Assembly: GCA_009845645.1 (NCBI GenBank)
Contig: VXZF01000549.1
Coordinates: 3,512-10,866, forward strand
Direction of reading: 5' to 3'
Source: Gemmatimonadota bacterium
GTDB lineage: Bacteria; Latescibacterota; UBA2968; UBA8231
Length of the DNA: 7,355 nucleotides
The notes under the pieces were generated by a model. That model saw only the letters and a list, made by a program, of their open reading frames with translations, was not told where the DNA came from and did no database searches. Made by a program: the position numbers and the translations under genes. Positions within the stretch are counted from its first letter, which is position 1. Each line of letters starts with the position of its first letter. Shown here in pieces: positions 1 through 6,688 of this stretch.

Positions 1-555
1 CTCACGCCCAACCGCATGTTGCGCAACGACGGTGGCGCGCGATTCTTGGACGTCACCACGACAGGCGGCTTCGGCAACGTGCAGAAAGGGCACGGCGTGT
101 CCTTTGCAGACTTCGACAACGATGGAGACCAAGATGTCTTCGAGGTCATGGGCGGAGCCTTTGAAGGCGACCTCTACCAGAACGTGCTCTACGAAAATCC
201 CGGACACGGCAATCGCTGGCTGCGGCTGTTTCCCCAAGGCGTGCAGTCGAACCGAGGTGCTATTGGCGGCCGCGTGCGCGTGCGCGTACGGCGACCGGAC
301 GGCAGTACCCGCGACATCCACCACCTCATTGGCTCGGGCGGCAGTTTTGGGGCCAACCCGCTCGCGCCGCACCTCGGGCTGGGAGATGCCACGGAATTGG
401 AGTTCGTGGAAATCACCTGGCCGGCGACCCATCAGACGCAGCGCTGGGCAGGGCTGAAGCTCGACCGCGCGTACCGCCTACGCGAAGGCCACCCGTCGGC
501 GACTGAAGTAACCTTGCCAAAATTCCACTTTGTCGCCGGGCACAACGGACATTGA
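1..555 (+). CDS. FG-GAP / ASPIC-UnbV domain protein, 3' part (5' end outside window)
   Basis: The frame is open from the first base (L-T-P-N-R-M...), so the true start lies upstream and only about the last 184 residues are visible. Counting from the first visible codon, the part begins with an NRMLRNDG-type FG-GAP segment, followed by a DxDxDGxxD calcium-binding loop, DFDNDGDQD, at residues 37-45. The C-terminal ASPIC/UnbV domain then runs from GNRWLRL (about residue 70) through a glycine-rich SGGSFG stretch (about 112) and GLGD to an ITWP strand (about 138). Family knowledge: such proteins are usually exported, with a beta-propeller of FG-GAP repeats in front of this domain. They are abundant in environmental Planctomycetes, Acidobacteria and candidate phyla, and their exact function is mostly unknown. 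The gene ends in TGA, and a possible tRNA promoter overlaps that stop. The family call is firm; the role is open. Confidence 0.85.
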   Translation, partial: LTPNRMLRNDGGARFLDVTTTGGFGNVQKGHGVSFADFDNDGDQDVFEVMGGAFEGDLYQNVLYENPGHGNRWLRLFPQGVQSNRGAIGGRVRVRVRRPDGSTRDIHHLIGSGGSFGANPLAPHLGLGDATELEFVEITWPATHQTQRWAGLKLDRAYRLREGHPSATEVTLPKFHFVAGHNGH

Positions 556-580
556 CTCAGTAGCCGCTGGAGGCTAACTT
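552..580 (+). promoter_or_regulatory. candidate sigma70-type promoter of the tRNA-Val gene
   Basis: TTGACT at 552-557 matches the -35 consensus at five of six bases. After a 17-nt spacer, TAACTT at 575-580 is a weak -10 (three of six). A start near 587 would leave a short leader before the tRNA at 594. The -35 overlaps the TGA stop of the upstream gene. Read-through from that gene could also supply the tRNA. This rests on pattern matching only. Confidence 0.35.
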
Positions 581-593
581 AGAAAACGCTCTT

Positions 594-670
594 GGGCGAT
601 TAGCTCAGTTGGTTAGAGCGCCGGTCTCACATACCGGAGGTCCGCAGTTCAAATCTGCGATTGCCCACCA
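594..670 (+). tRNA. tRNA-Val, anticodon CAC, CCA encoded
   Basis: A complete cloverleaf can be folded by hand. The acceptor stem is GGGCGAT (594-600) with ATTGCCC (660-666), including one G-T pair. The D stem is GCTC/GAGC (603-606/616-619). The anticodon stem is CCGGT/ACCGG (621-625/633-637) around loop CTCACAT, giving anticodon CAC at 628-630, which reads the valine codon GTG. The T stem is CGCAG/CTGCG (643-647/655-659) with loop TTCAAAT. The discriminator A at 667 is followed by an encoded CCA at 668-670. The gene is directly followed by an intrinsic terminator, so it appears to be a single-tRNA transcription unit, possibly sharing read-through from the upstream ASPIC gene. Confidence 0.97.
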
Positions 671-675
671 TCATT

Positions 676-718
676 AAAGGCCGTGCGAAGCGCATCTCAG
701 CTTCCACGGCCTTTTTTT
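676..718 (+). terminator. intrinsic terminator of the tRNA-Val unit
   Basis: AAAGGCCGTG (676-685) pairs with CACGGCCTTT (705-714). An inner stem, GAAGC/GCTTC, extends the hairpin after one bulged base. A run of seven T follows at 712-718, starting inside the stem end. It starts six bases after the tRNA CCA end, as expected for a tRNA terminator. Confidence 0.9.
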
Positions 719-725
719 AGCGATA

Positions 726-757
726 AAAAGGCACCTACCCGCAAGTAGGTGCCCTTT
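726..757 (-). terminator. intrinsic terminator of the lamin-tail gene
   Basis: GGCACCTAC (730-738) pairs perfectly with GTAGGTGCC (745-753) around a six-base loop. Read on the minus strand, the stem is followed directly by TTTTT (725-729), 14 nt or so beyond the stop codon of the minus-strand gene. On the plus strand the hairpin is followed by CTTTGTT, so it may also act as a weak backup terminator for the tRNA unit. Confidence 0.85.
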
Positions 758-771
758 GTTCTGCAATCGCA

Positions 772-1446
772 CTACGGATGTAGATGCCCTTTTACTGAAG
801 CCCAAGACATCGGTAAAATGTTCGTTTCCATGACGGGCTCGGGCGCTTCACCCTCTTCCGGGAGCAGGTACGCAGGAATGGATCCCGGCGTGCCCAACTC
901 GCTGGCACCCGCATCCCAGCCGCTTTGTTCGGTCGCAGTCGCCCAGCTTTCGGGCTGGTCGCCGGGCTGGTCAAAGGCGATGCGCACCATGGCGCTTTTG
1001 CTGGCTGAGTCACCGGCGAAAGGGGCCCCGCGGCCATCGTCGGCTACGTCGATGAGCTGGCCCCCAGCTTGCGGGTCGCCATCGTATAGCTGTAAGAGCA
1101 GCTTGGTATTGGGCAGCGAAACGGCGGCATCAACGCGCTGAGGCTCGACGGCGAGGAGGGAGTTTTTGTGATTGGCAGCGTAGTTAGCGATGAGAAAGGT
1201 CTGTCCGGCGGGGATCACCGCAGTGTCGAGGACGAACATAACCTTGTCTTCGTCGCCGCTGCGGTAGGTCAAAGTCCAGCCGACCAGATCAATCGCCGCA
1301 TTGCTGGCGTTGTAGAGTTCGATCCACTCGTCGGCAGTAGATGCCGTACTACCCGACCACATCAACTCGGATATGACGACTGGGCCGGGTTGGGCCGCGA
1401 CAGGTGCGGCGAGAGCAAAAAAGATAAAGGCAATAAAAGGACGCAT
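772..1446 (-). CDS. secreted lamin-tail-domain (LTD) protein
   Basis: This is a 224-residue exported protein of unknown role with one lamin tail domain, an Ig-like beta fold that in bacteria occurs in surface proteins and secreted nucleases. The signal peptide is residues 1-19: MRPF, a hydrophobic core, then an A-x-A type site ending VAAQ. The LTD starts at VVISELMW (23-30) and continues through DEWIELYN (39-46), DLVGWTL (53-59) and IPAGQTFLIAN (78-88), closing at GTPGSIP (185-191). A tail of about 33 residues follows, rich in Glu and Pro, with an MSWASVK segment near the end. No catalytic domain is visible. I chose the ATG at 1444-1446 because GGAGG lies 5 nt upstream and the signal peptide starts there; an in-frame ATG ten codons earlier (1476) lacks a good ribosome site. 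The stop is TAG, followed by a terminator. The gene appears monocistronic, 165 bp downstream of mpl. Confidence 0.85.
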   Translation of the reverse strand: MRPFIAFIFFALAAPVAAQPGPVVISELMWSGSTASTADEWIELYNASNAAIDLVGWTLTYRSGDEDKVMFVLDTAVIPAGQTFLIANYAANHKNSLLAVEPQRVDAAVSLPNTKLLLQLYDGDPQAGGQLIDVADDGRGAPFAGDSASKSAMVRIAFDQPGDQPESWATATEQSGWDAGASELGTPGSIPAYLLPEEGEAPEPVMETNILPMSWASVKGHLHP

Positions 1447-1509
1447 GGCAGCCTCCAGGTTGGGGTGAGATGGCAATTTCCATGCGCTTAATGCAATATG
1501 CGTGCCTAT

Positions 1510-1538
1510 ATTTTCTACTTTTTATAACATATTGTAAA
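1510..1538 (-). promoter_or_regulatory. candidate promoter of the lamin-tail gene in an AT-rich patch
   Basis: On the minus strand TTTACA (1533-1538, five of six matches to the -35) is followed after 17 nt by GAAAAT (1510-1515, four of six matches to the -10). A start near 1503 would give a leader of about 57 nt. The surrounding 1490-1555 is strikingly AT-rich compared with the rest of the window, so chance matches are more likely here and the exact elements are uncertain. Confidence 0.35.
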
Positions 1539-1546
1539 ATATACAA
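1532..1546. repeat. short inverted repeat TTGTA-N5-TACAA, possible operator
   Basis: TTGTA (1532-1536) and TACAA (1542-1546) form a perfect 5-bp dyad with a 5-nt spacer. Flanking ATA/ATAT bases extend it imperfectly. It covers the candidate -35 of the lamin-tail gene, so a repressor site is possible, but a dyad this short can arise by chance in AT-rich DNA. Confidence 0.3.
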
Positions 1547-1611
1547 ATATAGAATTCGTCCTGCGCACCTTACCCTCGCTCAGCGCATCTATTCGGCAAC
1601 AGTTCTGACAC

Positions 1612-3039
1612 CTAGTCGATACAGGGCGCACGGGCTGTGAGTGCCGCACACAGCTTCTGCTGCAAACCGCCGAAACCGCCATTGCTCATAAAAACCACCA
1701 AATCGCCTAGACGGGCTTCCGCAGCTAAAAAAGCGGCCATCGCTTCGGCGTTGGGTAGGTAATGCGCTGGCTTGCCGGTGGCACGGAGACGCTCTACTAA
1801 ACGCTCGGGCGAGAACGGCTCGTCGTCCCGGGCGCGTTCGGGACGGGGGACCGCAGTTGCGAAGAACGCGTCGGCCAAGGCAAATGCCTCAAAGTAGCGA
1901 TCCTCAAAGATAGCGCGGGCATTGGTCGCGCTGGCCGGCTCGAAAACCGCAAGGAGCCTGCGTCTGGGATGGGATCGACGCAGTCCCTCTAGGGTGTGGG
2001 AGACTGCGGTGGGATGGTGGGCGAAGTCGTCGATGAGGAGAACGTCGTCAATCAGGCCAATCTGCTCTTGTCGGCGTTTGACGCCAGCAAAGTTGGCTAG
2101 GGCCGCGCGCAGATCGCCGGCAGTCAAGCCAGCGTGGAGACCAGTGGCCAAGCTGGCGAGCGCATTGCAGACATTGTAATCGCCGCTCAGCGGCAAGTCG
2201 AAAACCCCCACCTCTCGCCCCGACCGGCACAAGGTGAAGCGCGTCCCCTCGGCACTGGCCTGGAGGTTGGTGGCGCGCCAAAATGCGCCCTCTTCGAGGC
2301 CAAAGGTCTCCACCGGTGCCAGCGCGGCGGGGAGGAGTTCAGCGATATTGGGGTCGGTGCCATTGGCTAGAATCAAACCGTTGTGCGGCACCATGTTGAC
2401 GAGCTGACGGAAGGCTTTGACGATTTCGGCAAGGTCTTGGTAGATGTCGGCGTGGTCGAATTCAATGTTGTTGACGATTAGCACCTCGGGCAGGTAGTAG
2501 AAAAACTTCGCCCACTTGGCAAAGAAGGCGCTATCGTATTCGTCGCCTTCGACGATGAAGTGGGCGCCTTGACCAAGCCGGTAGGAGCGGTCGAAGTTTT
2601 GCGGCACCCCGGCGACGAGAAAGGAAGGATCTAAGTCGCAAGCGGTGAAGAGGTGGGCGATGAGCGCGGTAGTGGTGGTCTTGCCGTGGGTTCCAGTTAC
2701 CACTACCGAGCGCTTGCCGCGGATGAAGAAATCGCGCAGCACTTCCGGCAGCGACAAGTACGGGATCCGGCGCGAGAGTACGGCCTCGGCTTCTGGGTTG
2801 CCACGCGAGATTGCGTTGCCAATGACGACCAAATCTGGCGTCGGCACTAGGTGATCCGCCGAGAAGCCAGCCCGTACGTCGATCCCCAAATCCTCGAGCA
2901 TTGTGCTCATCGGAGGATAGACGTGGCTGTCCGACCCGGTGACGCGATACCCCTGCTCGCGCAGCATACCGGCCAAAGACCCCATGGCCGTGCCGCAAGC
3001 GGCGATCAGATGAATGTGGGAACCTGAGGGAAGCTGCAT
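1612..3039 (-). CDS. mpl: UDP-N-acetylmuramate:L-alanyl-gamma-D-glutamyl-meso-diaminopimelate ligase
   Basis: Mpl is a cytoplasmic ATP-dependent ligase. It joins murein tripeptide recovered from old wall to UDP-MurNAc, returning it to peptidoglycan synthesis. The 475 residues are close to the family length and show the Mur-ligase three-domain plan. The N-terminal Rossmann part starts HIHLIAACGTAMGSLAG (8-24). The ATP-binding P-loop is GTHGKTTTT (116-124). The central domain carries EGDEYDSAFF (164-173) and NNIEFDHADIY (190-200), and the C-terminal domain has DDFAHHPTA (337-345) and MSNGGFGG (451-458). EGDEYDSAFF with NNIEFDHADIY favours Mpl over MurC. The ATG start lies only seven residues before the conserved core and lacks a clear Shine-Dalgarno; a promoter just upstream suggests a leaderless message. 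The gene ends in TAG and has no clear terminator. It is divergent from the glycosyltransferase; no other recycling gene is in view. Confidence 0.93.
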   Translation of the reverse strand: MQLPSGSHIHLIAACGTAMGSLAGMLREQGYRVTGSDSHVYPPMSTMLEDLGIDVRAGFSADHLVPTPDLVVIGNAISRGNPEAEAVLSRRIPYLSLPEVLRDFFIRGKRSVVVTGTHGKTTTTALIAHLFTACDLDPSFLVAGVPQNFDRSYRLGQGAHFIVEGDEYDSAFFAKWAKFFYYLPEVLIVNNIEFDHADIYQDLAEIVKAFRQLVNMVPHNGLILANGTDPNIAELLPAALAPVETFGLEEGAFWRATNLQASAEGTRFTLCRSGREVGVFDLPLSGDYNVCNALASLATGLHAGLTAGDLRAALANFAGVKRRQEQIGLIDDVLLIDDFAHHPTAVSHTLEGLRRSHPRRRLLAVFEPASATNARAIFEDRYFEAFALADAFFATAVPRPERARDDEPFSPERLVERLRATGKPAHYLPNAEAMAAFLAAEARLGDLVVFMSNGGFGGLQQKLCAALTARAPCID

Positions 3040-3044
3040 GTCCG

Positions 3045-3074
3045 TATATACCGTTGGGGCGATTCAGGTGTCAA
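3045..3074 (-). promoter_or_regulatory. consensus-like promoter of mpl, likely giving a leaderless mRNA
   Basis: On the minus strand a perfect -35 TTGACA (3069-3074) is followed after 18 nt by TATATA (3045-3050), which matches four of six -10 bases. Only five bases (CGGAC) separate the -10 from the mpl ATG, so the predicted start falls on or beside the A of the start codon. This fits the lack of a Shine-Dalgarno upstream of mpl. Confidence 0.55.
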
Positions 3075-3149
3075 GGGAATCGGCCGGTTTGTGTTCAGTA
3101 ATCGGCGATTGTTTTATTGTGGAGGCACTTGCTTGCAAGAGAGGAGACT

Positions 3150-4118
3150 ATGGGCCAAGAGAAAGAAGCGGCAGGGGATGTTTTTCTGTCCCTCGTCATT
3201 CCCGTTTTCAACGAAGAGGAAAGCCTGCCTCATCTGTGGGACCAGATCGAGAGTGCTTTGGCGACGGTGGAATGGGCCTGGGAAGCCATTTTCGTGGACG
3301 ACGGGAGTACGGACGGCTCGTTTGCCGTCTTGGGCGGGTTGGCCAAACAGCATCCGCAGGTGTGCGCCTTGCGCTTCCGCCGCAACTACCGCAAGGCCGC
3401 GGCCCTCGCCGCTGGTTTTAAGCAGGCGCGCGGCCGAGTCATCGTCACCATGGACGCCGACCTGCAAGACGACCCTCGCGAAATCCCTCGGCTGCTGGAC
3501 GAGCTCAACCGCGATTGCGACTTGGTCTCGGGCTGGAAGGCCAAGCGCCGTGACCCTTTGAGCAAGACCCTCCCCTCCCGCTTGTTCAACTGGATTACCT
3601 CGCTGGTCTCCGGGATTCGCCTGCGCGATTTCAACTGCGGCCTCAAGGCGTATCGGCGCGAAGTAGCCGAAGATGTGCTGCCTTATCTCTACGGAGAATT
3701 GTATCGGTTTTTGCCCGCCGTTGCCCACTGGATGGGCTATCGAGTCGGCGAGATCCCGGTGCAACACCATCCCCGCCGCTTCGGCCATTCCAAATTCGGG
3801 ACCAAGCGGTTGCTGAACGGGTTTTTGGACCTGCTGACCGTGACCTTCGTCGTGCGCTTTATGACCATGCCCATGCACGTCTTCGGCAGCTTAGGGCTCA
3901 TCTCCACGCTCTGCGGATCGGTCATCTGCGTCTATGTGGCCTTGCTGCGCTACGAGCACGGCAACATTCAAAACCGCCATCCCCTGCTCATGCTGGGCAT
4001 CCTGCTGATCATCGTCGGCATTCAGTGCTTCTCCATCGGCTTCTTAGGAGACATGATCGCCAGTATGCACCAGCGCGGTGGGCGCACCCCGCGCATTGCC
4101 GAGCGCTTAAATGGGTGA
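3150..4118 (+). CDS. family 2 glycosyltransferase, GtrB/DPM1/ArnC-like, membrane anchored
   Basis: It likely moves a sugar from a nucleotide donor to polyprenyl phosphate on the cytoplasmic face of the inner membrane, supplying lipid-linked sugar for envelope modification. This role comes from the family; donor and acceptor cannot be read from the sequence. The 322 residues begin with a GT-A fold: SLVIPVFNEEESL (14-26), FVDDGSTDGS (48-57), NYRKAAALAAGF (79-90) and the metal-binding DADLQDDP (102-109). FNCGLKAYRREV (161-172) and a basic VQHHPRRFGHSKFG segment (204-217) follow. Two membrane helices lie at about 244-266 and 278-304. Length and two C-terminal helices fit GtrB-type enzymes. I chose the ATG at 3150 for its upstream GAGGAG (3141-3146), although the spacing is short. 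A TTG at 3117 and another at 3129 would add 11 or 7 residues. The 3' end overlaps hisC by 12 nt on the opposite strand. Confidence 0.88.
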   Translation: MGQEKEAAGDVFLSLVIPVFNEEESLPHLWDQIESALATVEWAWEAIFVDDGSTDGSFAVLGGLAKQHPQVCALRFRRNYRKAAALAAGFKQARGRVIVTMDADLQDDPREIPRLLDELNRDCDLVSGWKAKRRDPLSKTLPSRLFNWITSLVSGIRLRDFNCGLKAYRREVAEDVLPYLYGELYRFLPAVAHWMGYRVGEIPVQHHPRRFGHSKFGTKRLLNGFLDLLTVTFVVRFMTMPMHVFGSLGLISTLCGSVICVYVALLRYEHGNIQNRHPLLMLGILLIIVGIQCFSIGFLGDMIASMHQRGGRTPRIAERLNG

Positions 4119-5171
4119 TAGCTCCTTTAGGGCCGCCAGCAGCGCGTCTATCTCTGCATCCGTGCCCACCGAGATTCGCAGGCAGTCCGCCAAGCGCGGC
4201 GATGTGGCAAAGTAGCGCACCAAGATCCGGCGCTCCTTGAGCTGCGCGTAGAGTTCGGCAGCGGTGTTATTGGTCCAGCGCTCGCCGAGCCTAGCGAGTA
4301 CGAAGTTCGCCTGCGAATCCCACACGTAAAAACCCAACTCTCGCAGTTCAGCACACAGGTGCCCGCGCGTCGCGCAGACGCGAGCGGCGTTTGCGCGCAT
4401 TGCGTCCATATCCTCTAGGGCCGCCTCGGCGGCCACCAAGCTCAGCCGATTGAGATTGTAGTGGTCCTTGACCTTCCACATCCCCTCGATCAGTGCGGCT
4501 GGGGCAAAGGCAAATCCAATGCGCATACCGGCGAGGGAAAAGGACTTGGACATGGTGCGCACGACGATGGCGTTGGGGTGTTCTGCGATGAGTTGAATGC
4601 AGCCGCCCTGCGAAAAATCGACATACGCCTCATCTACGACCAGGACGCCGTCAACCCGTGCACAGAGCGCGGCGACCTCGTCGTAGGACACAAGGGTGCC
4701 CGAGGGCGCATTGGGATTGGCGAGAAAGGTGATGCGGGCCCCGGACACAGCTAGGCCCTCGGGCACGGAGAACTTCTCGTCGAACTCGACCGGAACCGCC
4801 TCCGCTCCTTGGATATCGATCAGCGGCTTGTAGTAGCCGTACGTGGGATGGGGATAGGCGATTTTGTCTCCCTCGCTGGCAAAGCTGCGGATAATGACGT
4901 TGAGCAGTTCGTCCGAGCCGTTGCCGGCCATGATCTGTTGGGGGGCAATGGCGAACACCTCGCCCAACTTGCGGCGCAGGGCCCAAGCGTCTGGGTCGGG
5001 ATAGAGGCGCAGATTAGCTGAGCAGGCATCGCGCAGCCGCGCGAGCACTAAGGGGGAGGGTGGATAGGGGTTTTCGTTAGTATTGAGCTTGATATAGCCC
5101 TTTTCGCGGGGCTGTTCTCCGGGAACGTACCCGCGCAGACGGGCGATATTGGGGCGGAACAGGTCCGACAC
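4107..5171 (-). CDS. hisC: histidinol-phosphate aminotransferase
   Basis: HisC is a cytoplasmic PLP enzyme that transaminates imidazole-acetol phosphate with glutamate to give histidinol phosphate in histidine synthesis. The 354 residues match the family length. Fold-type I aminotransferase marks are visible in order: YIKLNTNENPYPPSP (26-40), AGNGSDELL (82-90), YPHPTYGYY (106-114), NPNAPSG (152-158), DEAYVDF (180-186), the PLP-binding lysine K209 in TMSKSFSLAGMRIGF (206-220), and LRISVGT (331-337) with the substrate-carboxylate arginine R332. The start is GTG (5169-5171), only 2 nt after the rel TAG stop, with no clear Shine-Dalgarno, so translation is probably coupled to rel. No other his gene is present here. 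A related aminotransferase specificity, such as aromatic amino acids, cannot be excluded. The gene ends in TAA inside the end of the convergent glycosyltransferase gene. Confidence 0.9.
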   Translation of the reverse strand: MSDLFRPNIARLRGYVPGEQPREKGYIKLNTNENPYPPSPLVLARLRDACSANLRLYPDPDAWALRRKLGEVFAIAPQQIMAGNGSDELLNVIIRSFASEGDKIAYPHPTYGYYKPLIDIQGAEAVPVEFDEKFSVPEGLAVSGARITFLANPNAPSGTLVSYDEVAALCARVDGVLVVDEAYVDFSQGGCIQLIAEHPNAIVVRTMSKSFSLAGMRIGFAFAPAALIEGMWKVKDHYNLNRLSLVAAEAALEDMDAMRANAARVCATRGHLCAELRELGFYVWDSQANFVLARLGERWTNNTAAELYAQLKERRILVRYFATSPRLADCLRISVGTDAEIDALLAALKELSPI

Positions 5172-5173
5172 GA

Positions 5174-6688
5174 CTAACTGTTTGTCGGCTCATCTACGCG
5201 CAGCACTTCCAAAACGCCCTCGATGTGCTCGATTTGGTCTATGGCTTGGCGCAGTTGCTCGTTGTCGGCGACGTCGATCCAGAAGTCCTGTTCGGCGATG
5301 TGGCCATCGGTGTGGGTATTGGATTCGCGGATGTTGCAGCCGACGGTGCTGATCGCCCCCGAGATGTCCGCGAGTAAGGACTTGCGGTCCCGACTACGAG
5401 TGCGAAGATAAACGGTAAAAGCCGGTTCGCCATCCAATTCCCAATCCACCTTGAGCAGGCGGTCTGGCTCAGCGGAAATCCGACCGATGTTGTAACAGTC
5501 GGTGCGGTGGACCGTGACGCCGCGGCCTCGGGTGACTAGGCCAACAATCTCGTCGCCCGGGATGGGATCACAGCACTTGCCGAATTGGATCATCAGGTTT
5601 TTCATGCCTTGGATGCGGATGTCTCTGCGGTCTTGGGGCCGTATTACGCGCCGCATGGGCTTGAGTGGGGCTATTCTGCTGATGACCTTGCCAACTGACA
5701 GATCCCCGTTGCCGAGGGCTGCACAGAGGTGCTCGGCGTCGCTGAACCCTAACTCCTTAGCTACGGTATCGAGGTCAGGTGGGCTGACGGCCCGATAGGA
5801 CTTCAACTCTCTGTCGAGCTCATCCTTGCCAAGGCGCACGTTGTGGTCGTATTGCTCCTCCCGTAGCCAGTGGCGGATGGCTTGACGAGCCTTGGCGGTC
5901 TTGACCTGGTCCAGCCAAGCGAGTTTGGGTTTTTGCTGCGGCTTCGTGACAATCTCCACGATTTCGCCGCTGCTCAACGTCGTACTTAGTGGCACGACTC
6001 GGTCGTTTACCTTGGCCCTCTCGCAGTGCAGTCCAATGTCGGTGTGAATGGCAAAGGCGAAGTCGATCGGCGTGGCTCCCTTGGGTAGCTGATGTAGGTC
6101 GCCTTTGGGGGTGAAGACAAAAATCTCGTCCGGAGACGCCAACTCGGCCTTAAGGTTTTCCATAAATTCGAGCGGGTTGGGGGCCTCCTGTTCCCAGTCA
6201 CCAAATTGTTTCAACCAACTCAGATTGAAAGCGCCGGGCACCTTGTTGTTGGATTTGTAGCGCCAGTGAGCGGCAATGCCGATTTCAGCCGTGTCGTGCA
6301 TCTGCGCGGTGCGGATTTGCACTTCGACGTATTGACCTTTGGGGCCGAACACCGACGTGTGCAGCGACTGGTACATGTTGCTCTTGGGTCTCGATATATA
6401 GTCTTTGAAGCGATCTTCATTGGGGCTGTAAATCTGGTGGACCAAACCGAGGATAATATAGCATTCGGCCACGGTGTCGGTGATGATGCGCACGGCCAGC
6501 AGGTCGTAGATTTCCTCAAAGGATTTACCGCGCGCCTTCATCTTATTGTAGATACTGTAGAAGTTCTTAGGGCGGCTCGTGAATTCGGCCTTAATGCCAT
6601 TGGCATGCAGGCGTTCTTCGAGAGGGATCTGAAATTCCTTTATATCGTCTTCGCGCTCTTGGCGCGTCATGGCCACCTTGTTGCTCAA
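5174..6688 (-). CDS. rel: Rel/SpoT family protein, C-terminal part: (p)ppGpp synthetase, TGS, zinc-finger and ACT domains
   Basis: This part carries the alarmone synthetase, which transfers pyrophosphate from ATP to GDP/GTP, plus the ribosome-sensing regulatory half. Counting the TTG after the amber stop as residue 1, the synthetase shows RPKNFYSIYNKM (39-50), DLLAVRI (62-68), RFKD (93-96), YQSLHT (106-111) and EVQIRT (122-127). RFKD is the RxKD form typical of bifunctional Rel/SpoT rather than the ExDD form of RelA. A TGS domain follows (about 188-248), then a helical region, a zinc-finger-like segment with GKCCDPIPGDE (370-380) and VHRTDC (393-398), and an ACT domain (about 424-500). No further lesion is visible. 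The frame continues directly from the hydrolase part, separated only by TAG. The start is uncertain: TTG abuts the stop, and ATG at 6668-6670 has AAGG (6676-6679) at good spacing. It ends in TAG, 2 nt before hisC. Confidence 0.88.
   Translation of the reverse strand: MSNKVAMTRQEREDDIKEFQIPLEERLHANGIKAEFTSRPKNFYSIYNKMKARGKSFEEIYDLLAVRIITDTVAECYIILGLVHQIYSPNEDRFKDYISRPKSNMYQSLHTSVFGPKGQYVEVQIRTAQMHDTAEIGIAAHWRYKSNNKVPGAFNLSWLKQFGDWEQEAPNPLEFMENLKAELASPDEIFVFTPKGDLHQLPKGATPIDFAFAIHTDIGLHCERAKVNDRVVPLSTTLSSGEIVEIVTKPQQKPKLAWLDQVKTAKARQAIRHWLREEQYDHNVRLGKDELDRELKSYRAVSPPDLDTVAKELGFSDAEHLCAALGNGDLSVGKVISRIAPLKPMRRVIRPQDRRDIRIQGMKNLMIQFGKCCDPIPGDEIVGLVTRGRGVTVHRTDCYNIGRISAEPDRLLKVDWELDGEPAFTVYLRTRSRDRKSLLADISGAISTVGCNIRESNTHTDGHIAEQDFWIDVADNEQLRQAIDQIEHIEGVLEVLRVDEPTNS

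Noticed and set aside
643..670. tRNA 3' end as an integrative-element attachment site
   Set aside because: I saw no second copy of the tRNA 3' sequence and no integrase or mobile gene nearby.
1447..1476. Longer start of the lamin-tail protein at 1476
   Set aside because: The ATG at 1446 has GGAGG at 5-nt spacing and begins a typical signal peptide. The ten extra residues would precede it without a good ribosome site.
1349..1546. Minus-strand open frame of 65 codons across the AT-rich patch
   Set aside because: It overlaps the signal-peptide region of the lamin-tail gene in another frame, has no recognisable domain, and spans the likely promoter.
1476..1611. Intrinsic terminator after mpl (TGCGC/GCGCA pairing around 1563-1588)
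   Set aside because: The stem is only five base pairs with a loop of about 16 nt and no T-run follows on the minus strand.
3117..3149. Upstream TTG starts of the glycosyltransferase (3117, 3129)
   Set aside because: The ATG at 3150 has GAGGAG just upstream, and the extra residues are not part of the conserved domain. They cannot be fully excluded, because GGAGG at 3121-3125 also precedes the TTG at 3129.
3114..3878. Minus-strand open frame of 254 codons opposite the glycosyltransferase
   Set aside because: It is antisense to a gene with clear family motifs. Its Gln/Gly-rich composition is what an antisense frame of GC-rich DNA gives, and no domain is recognised.
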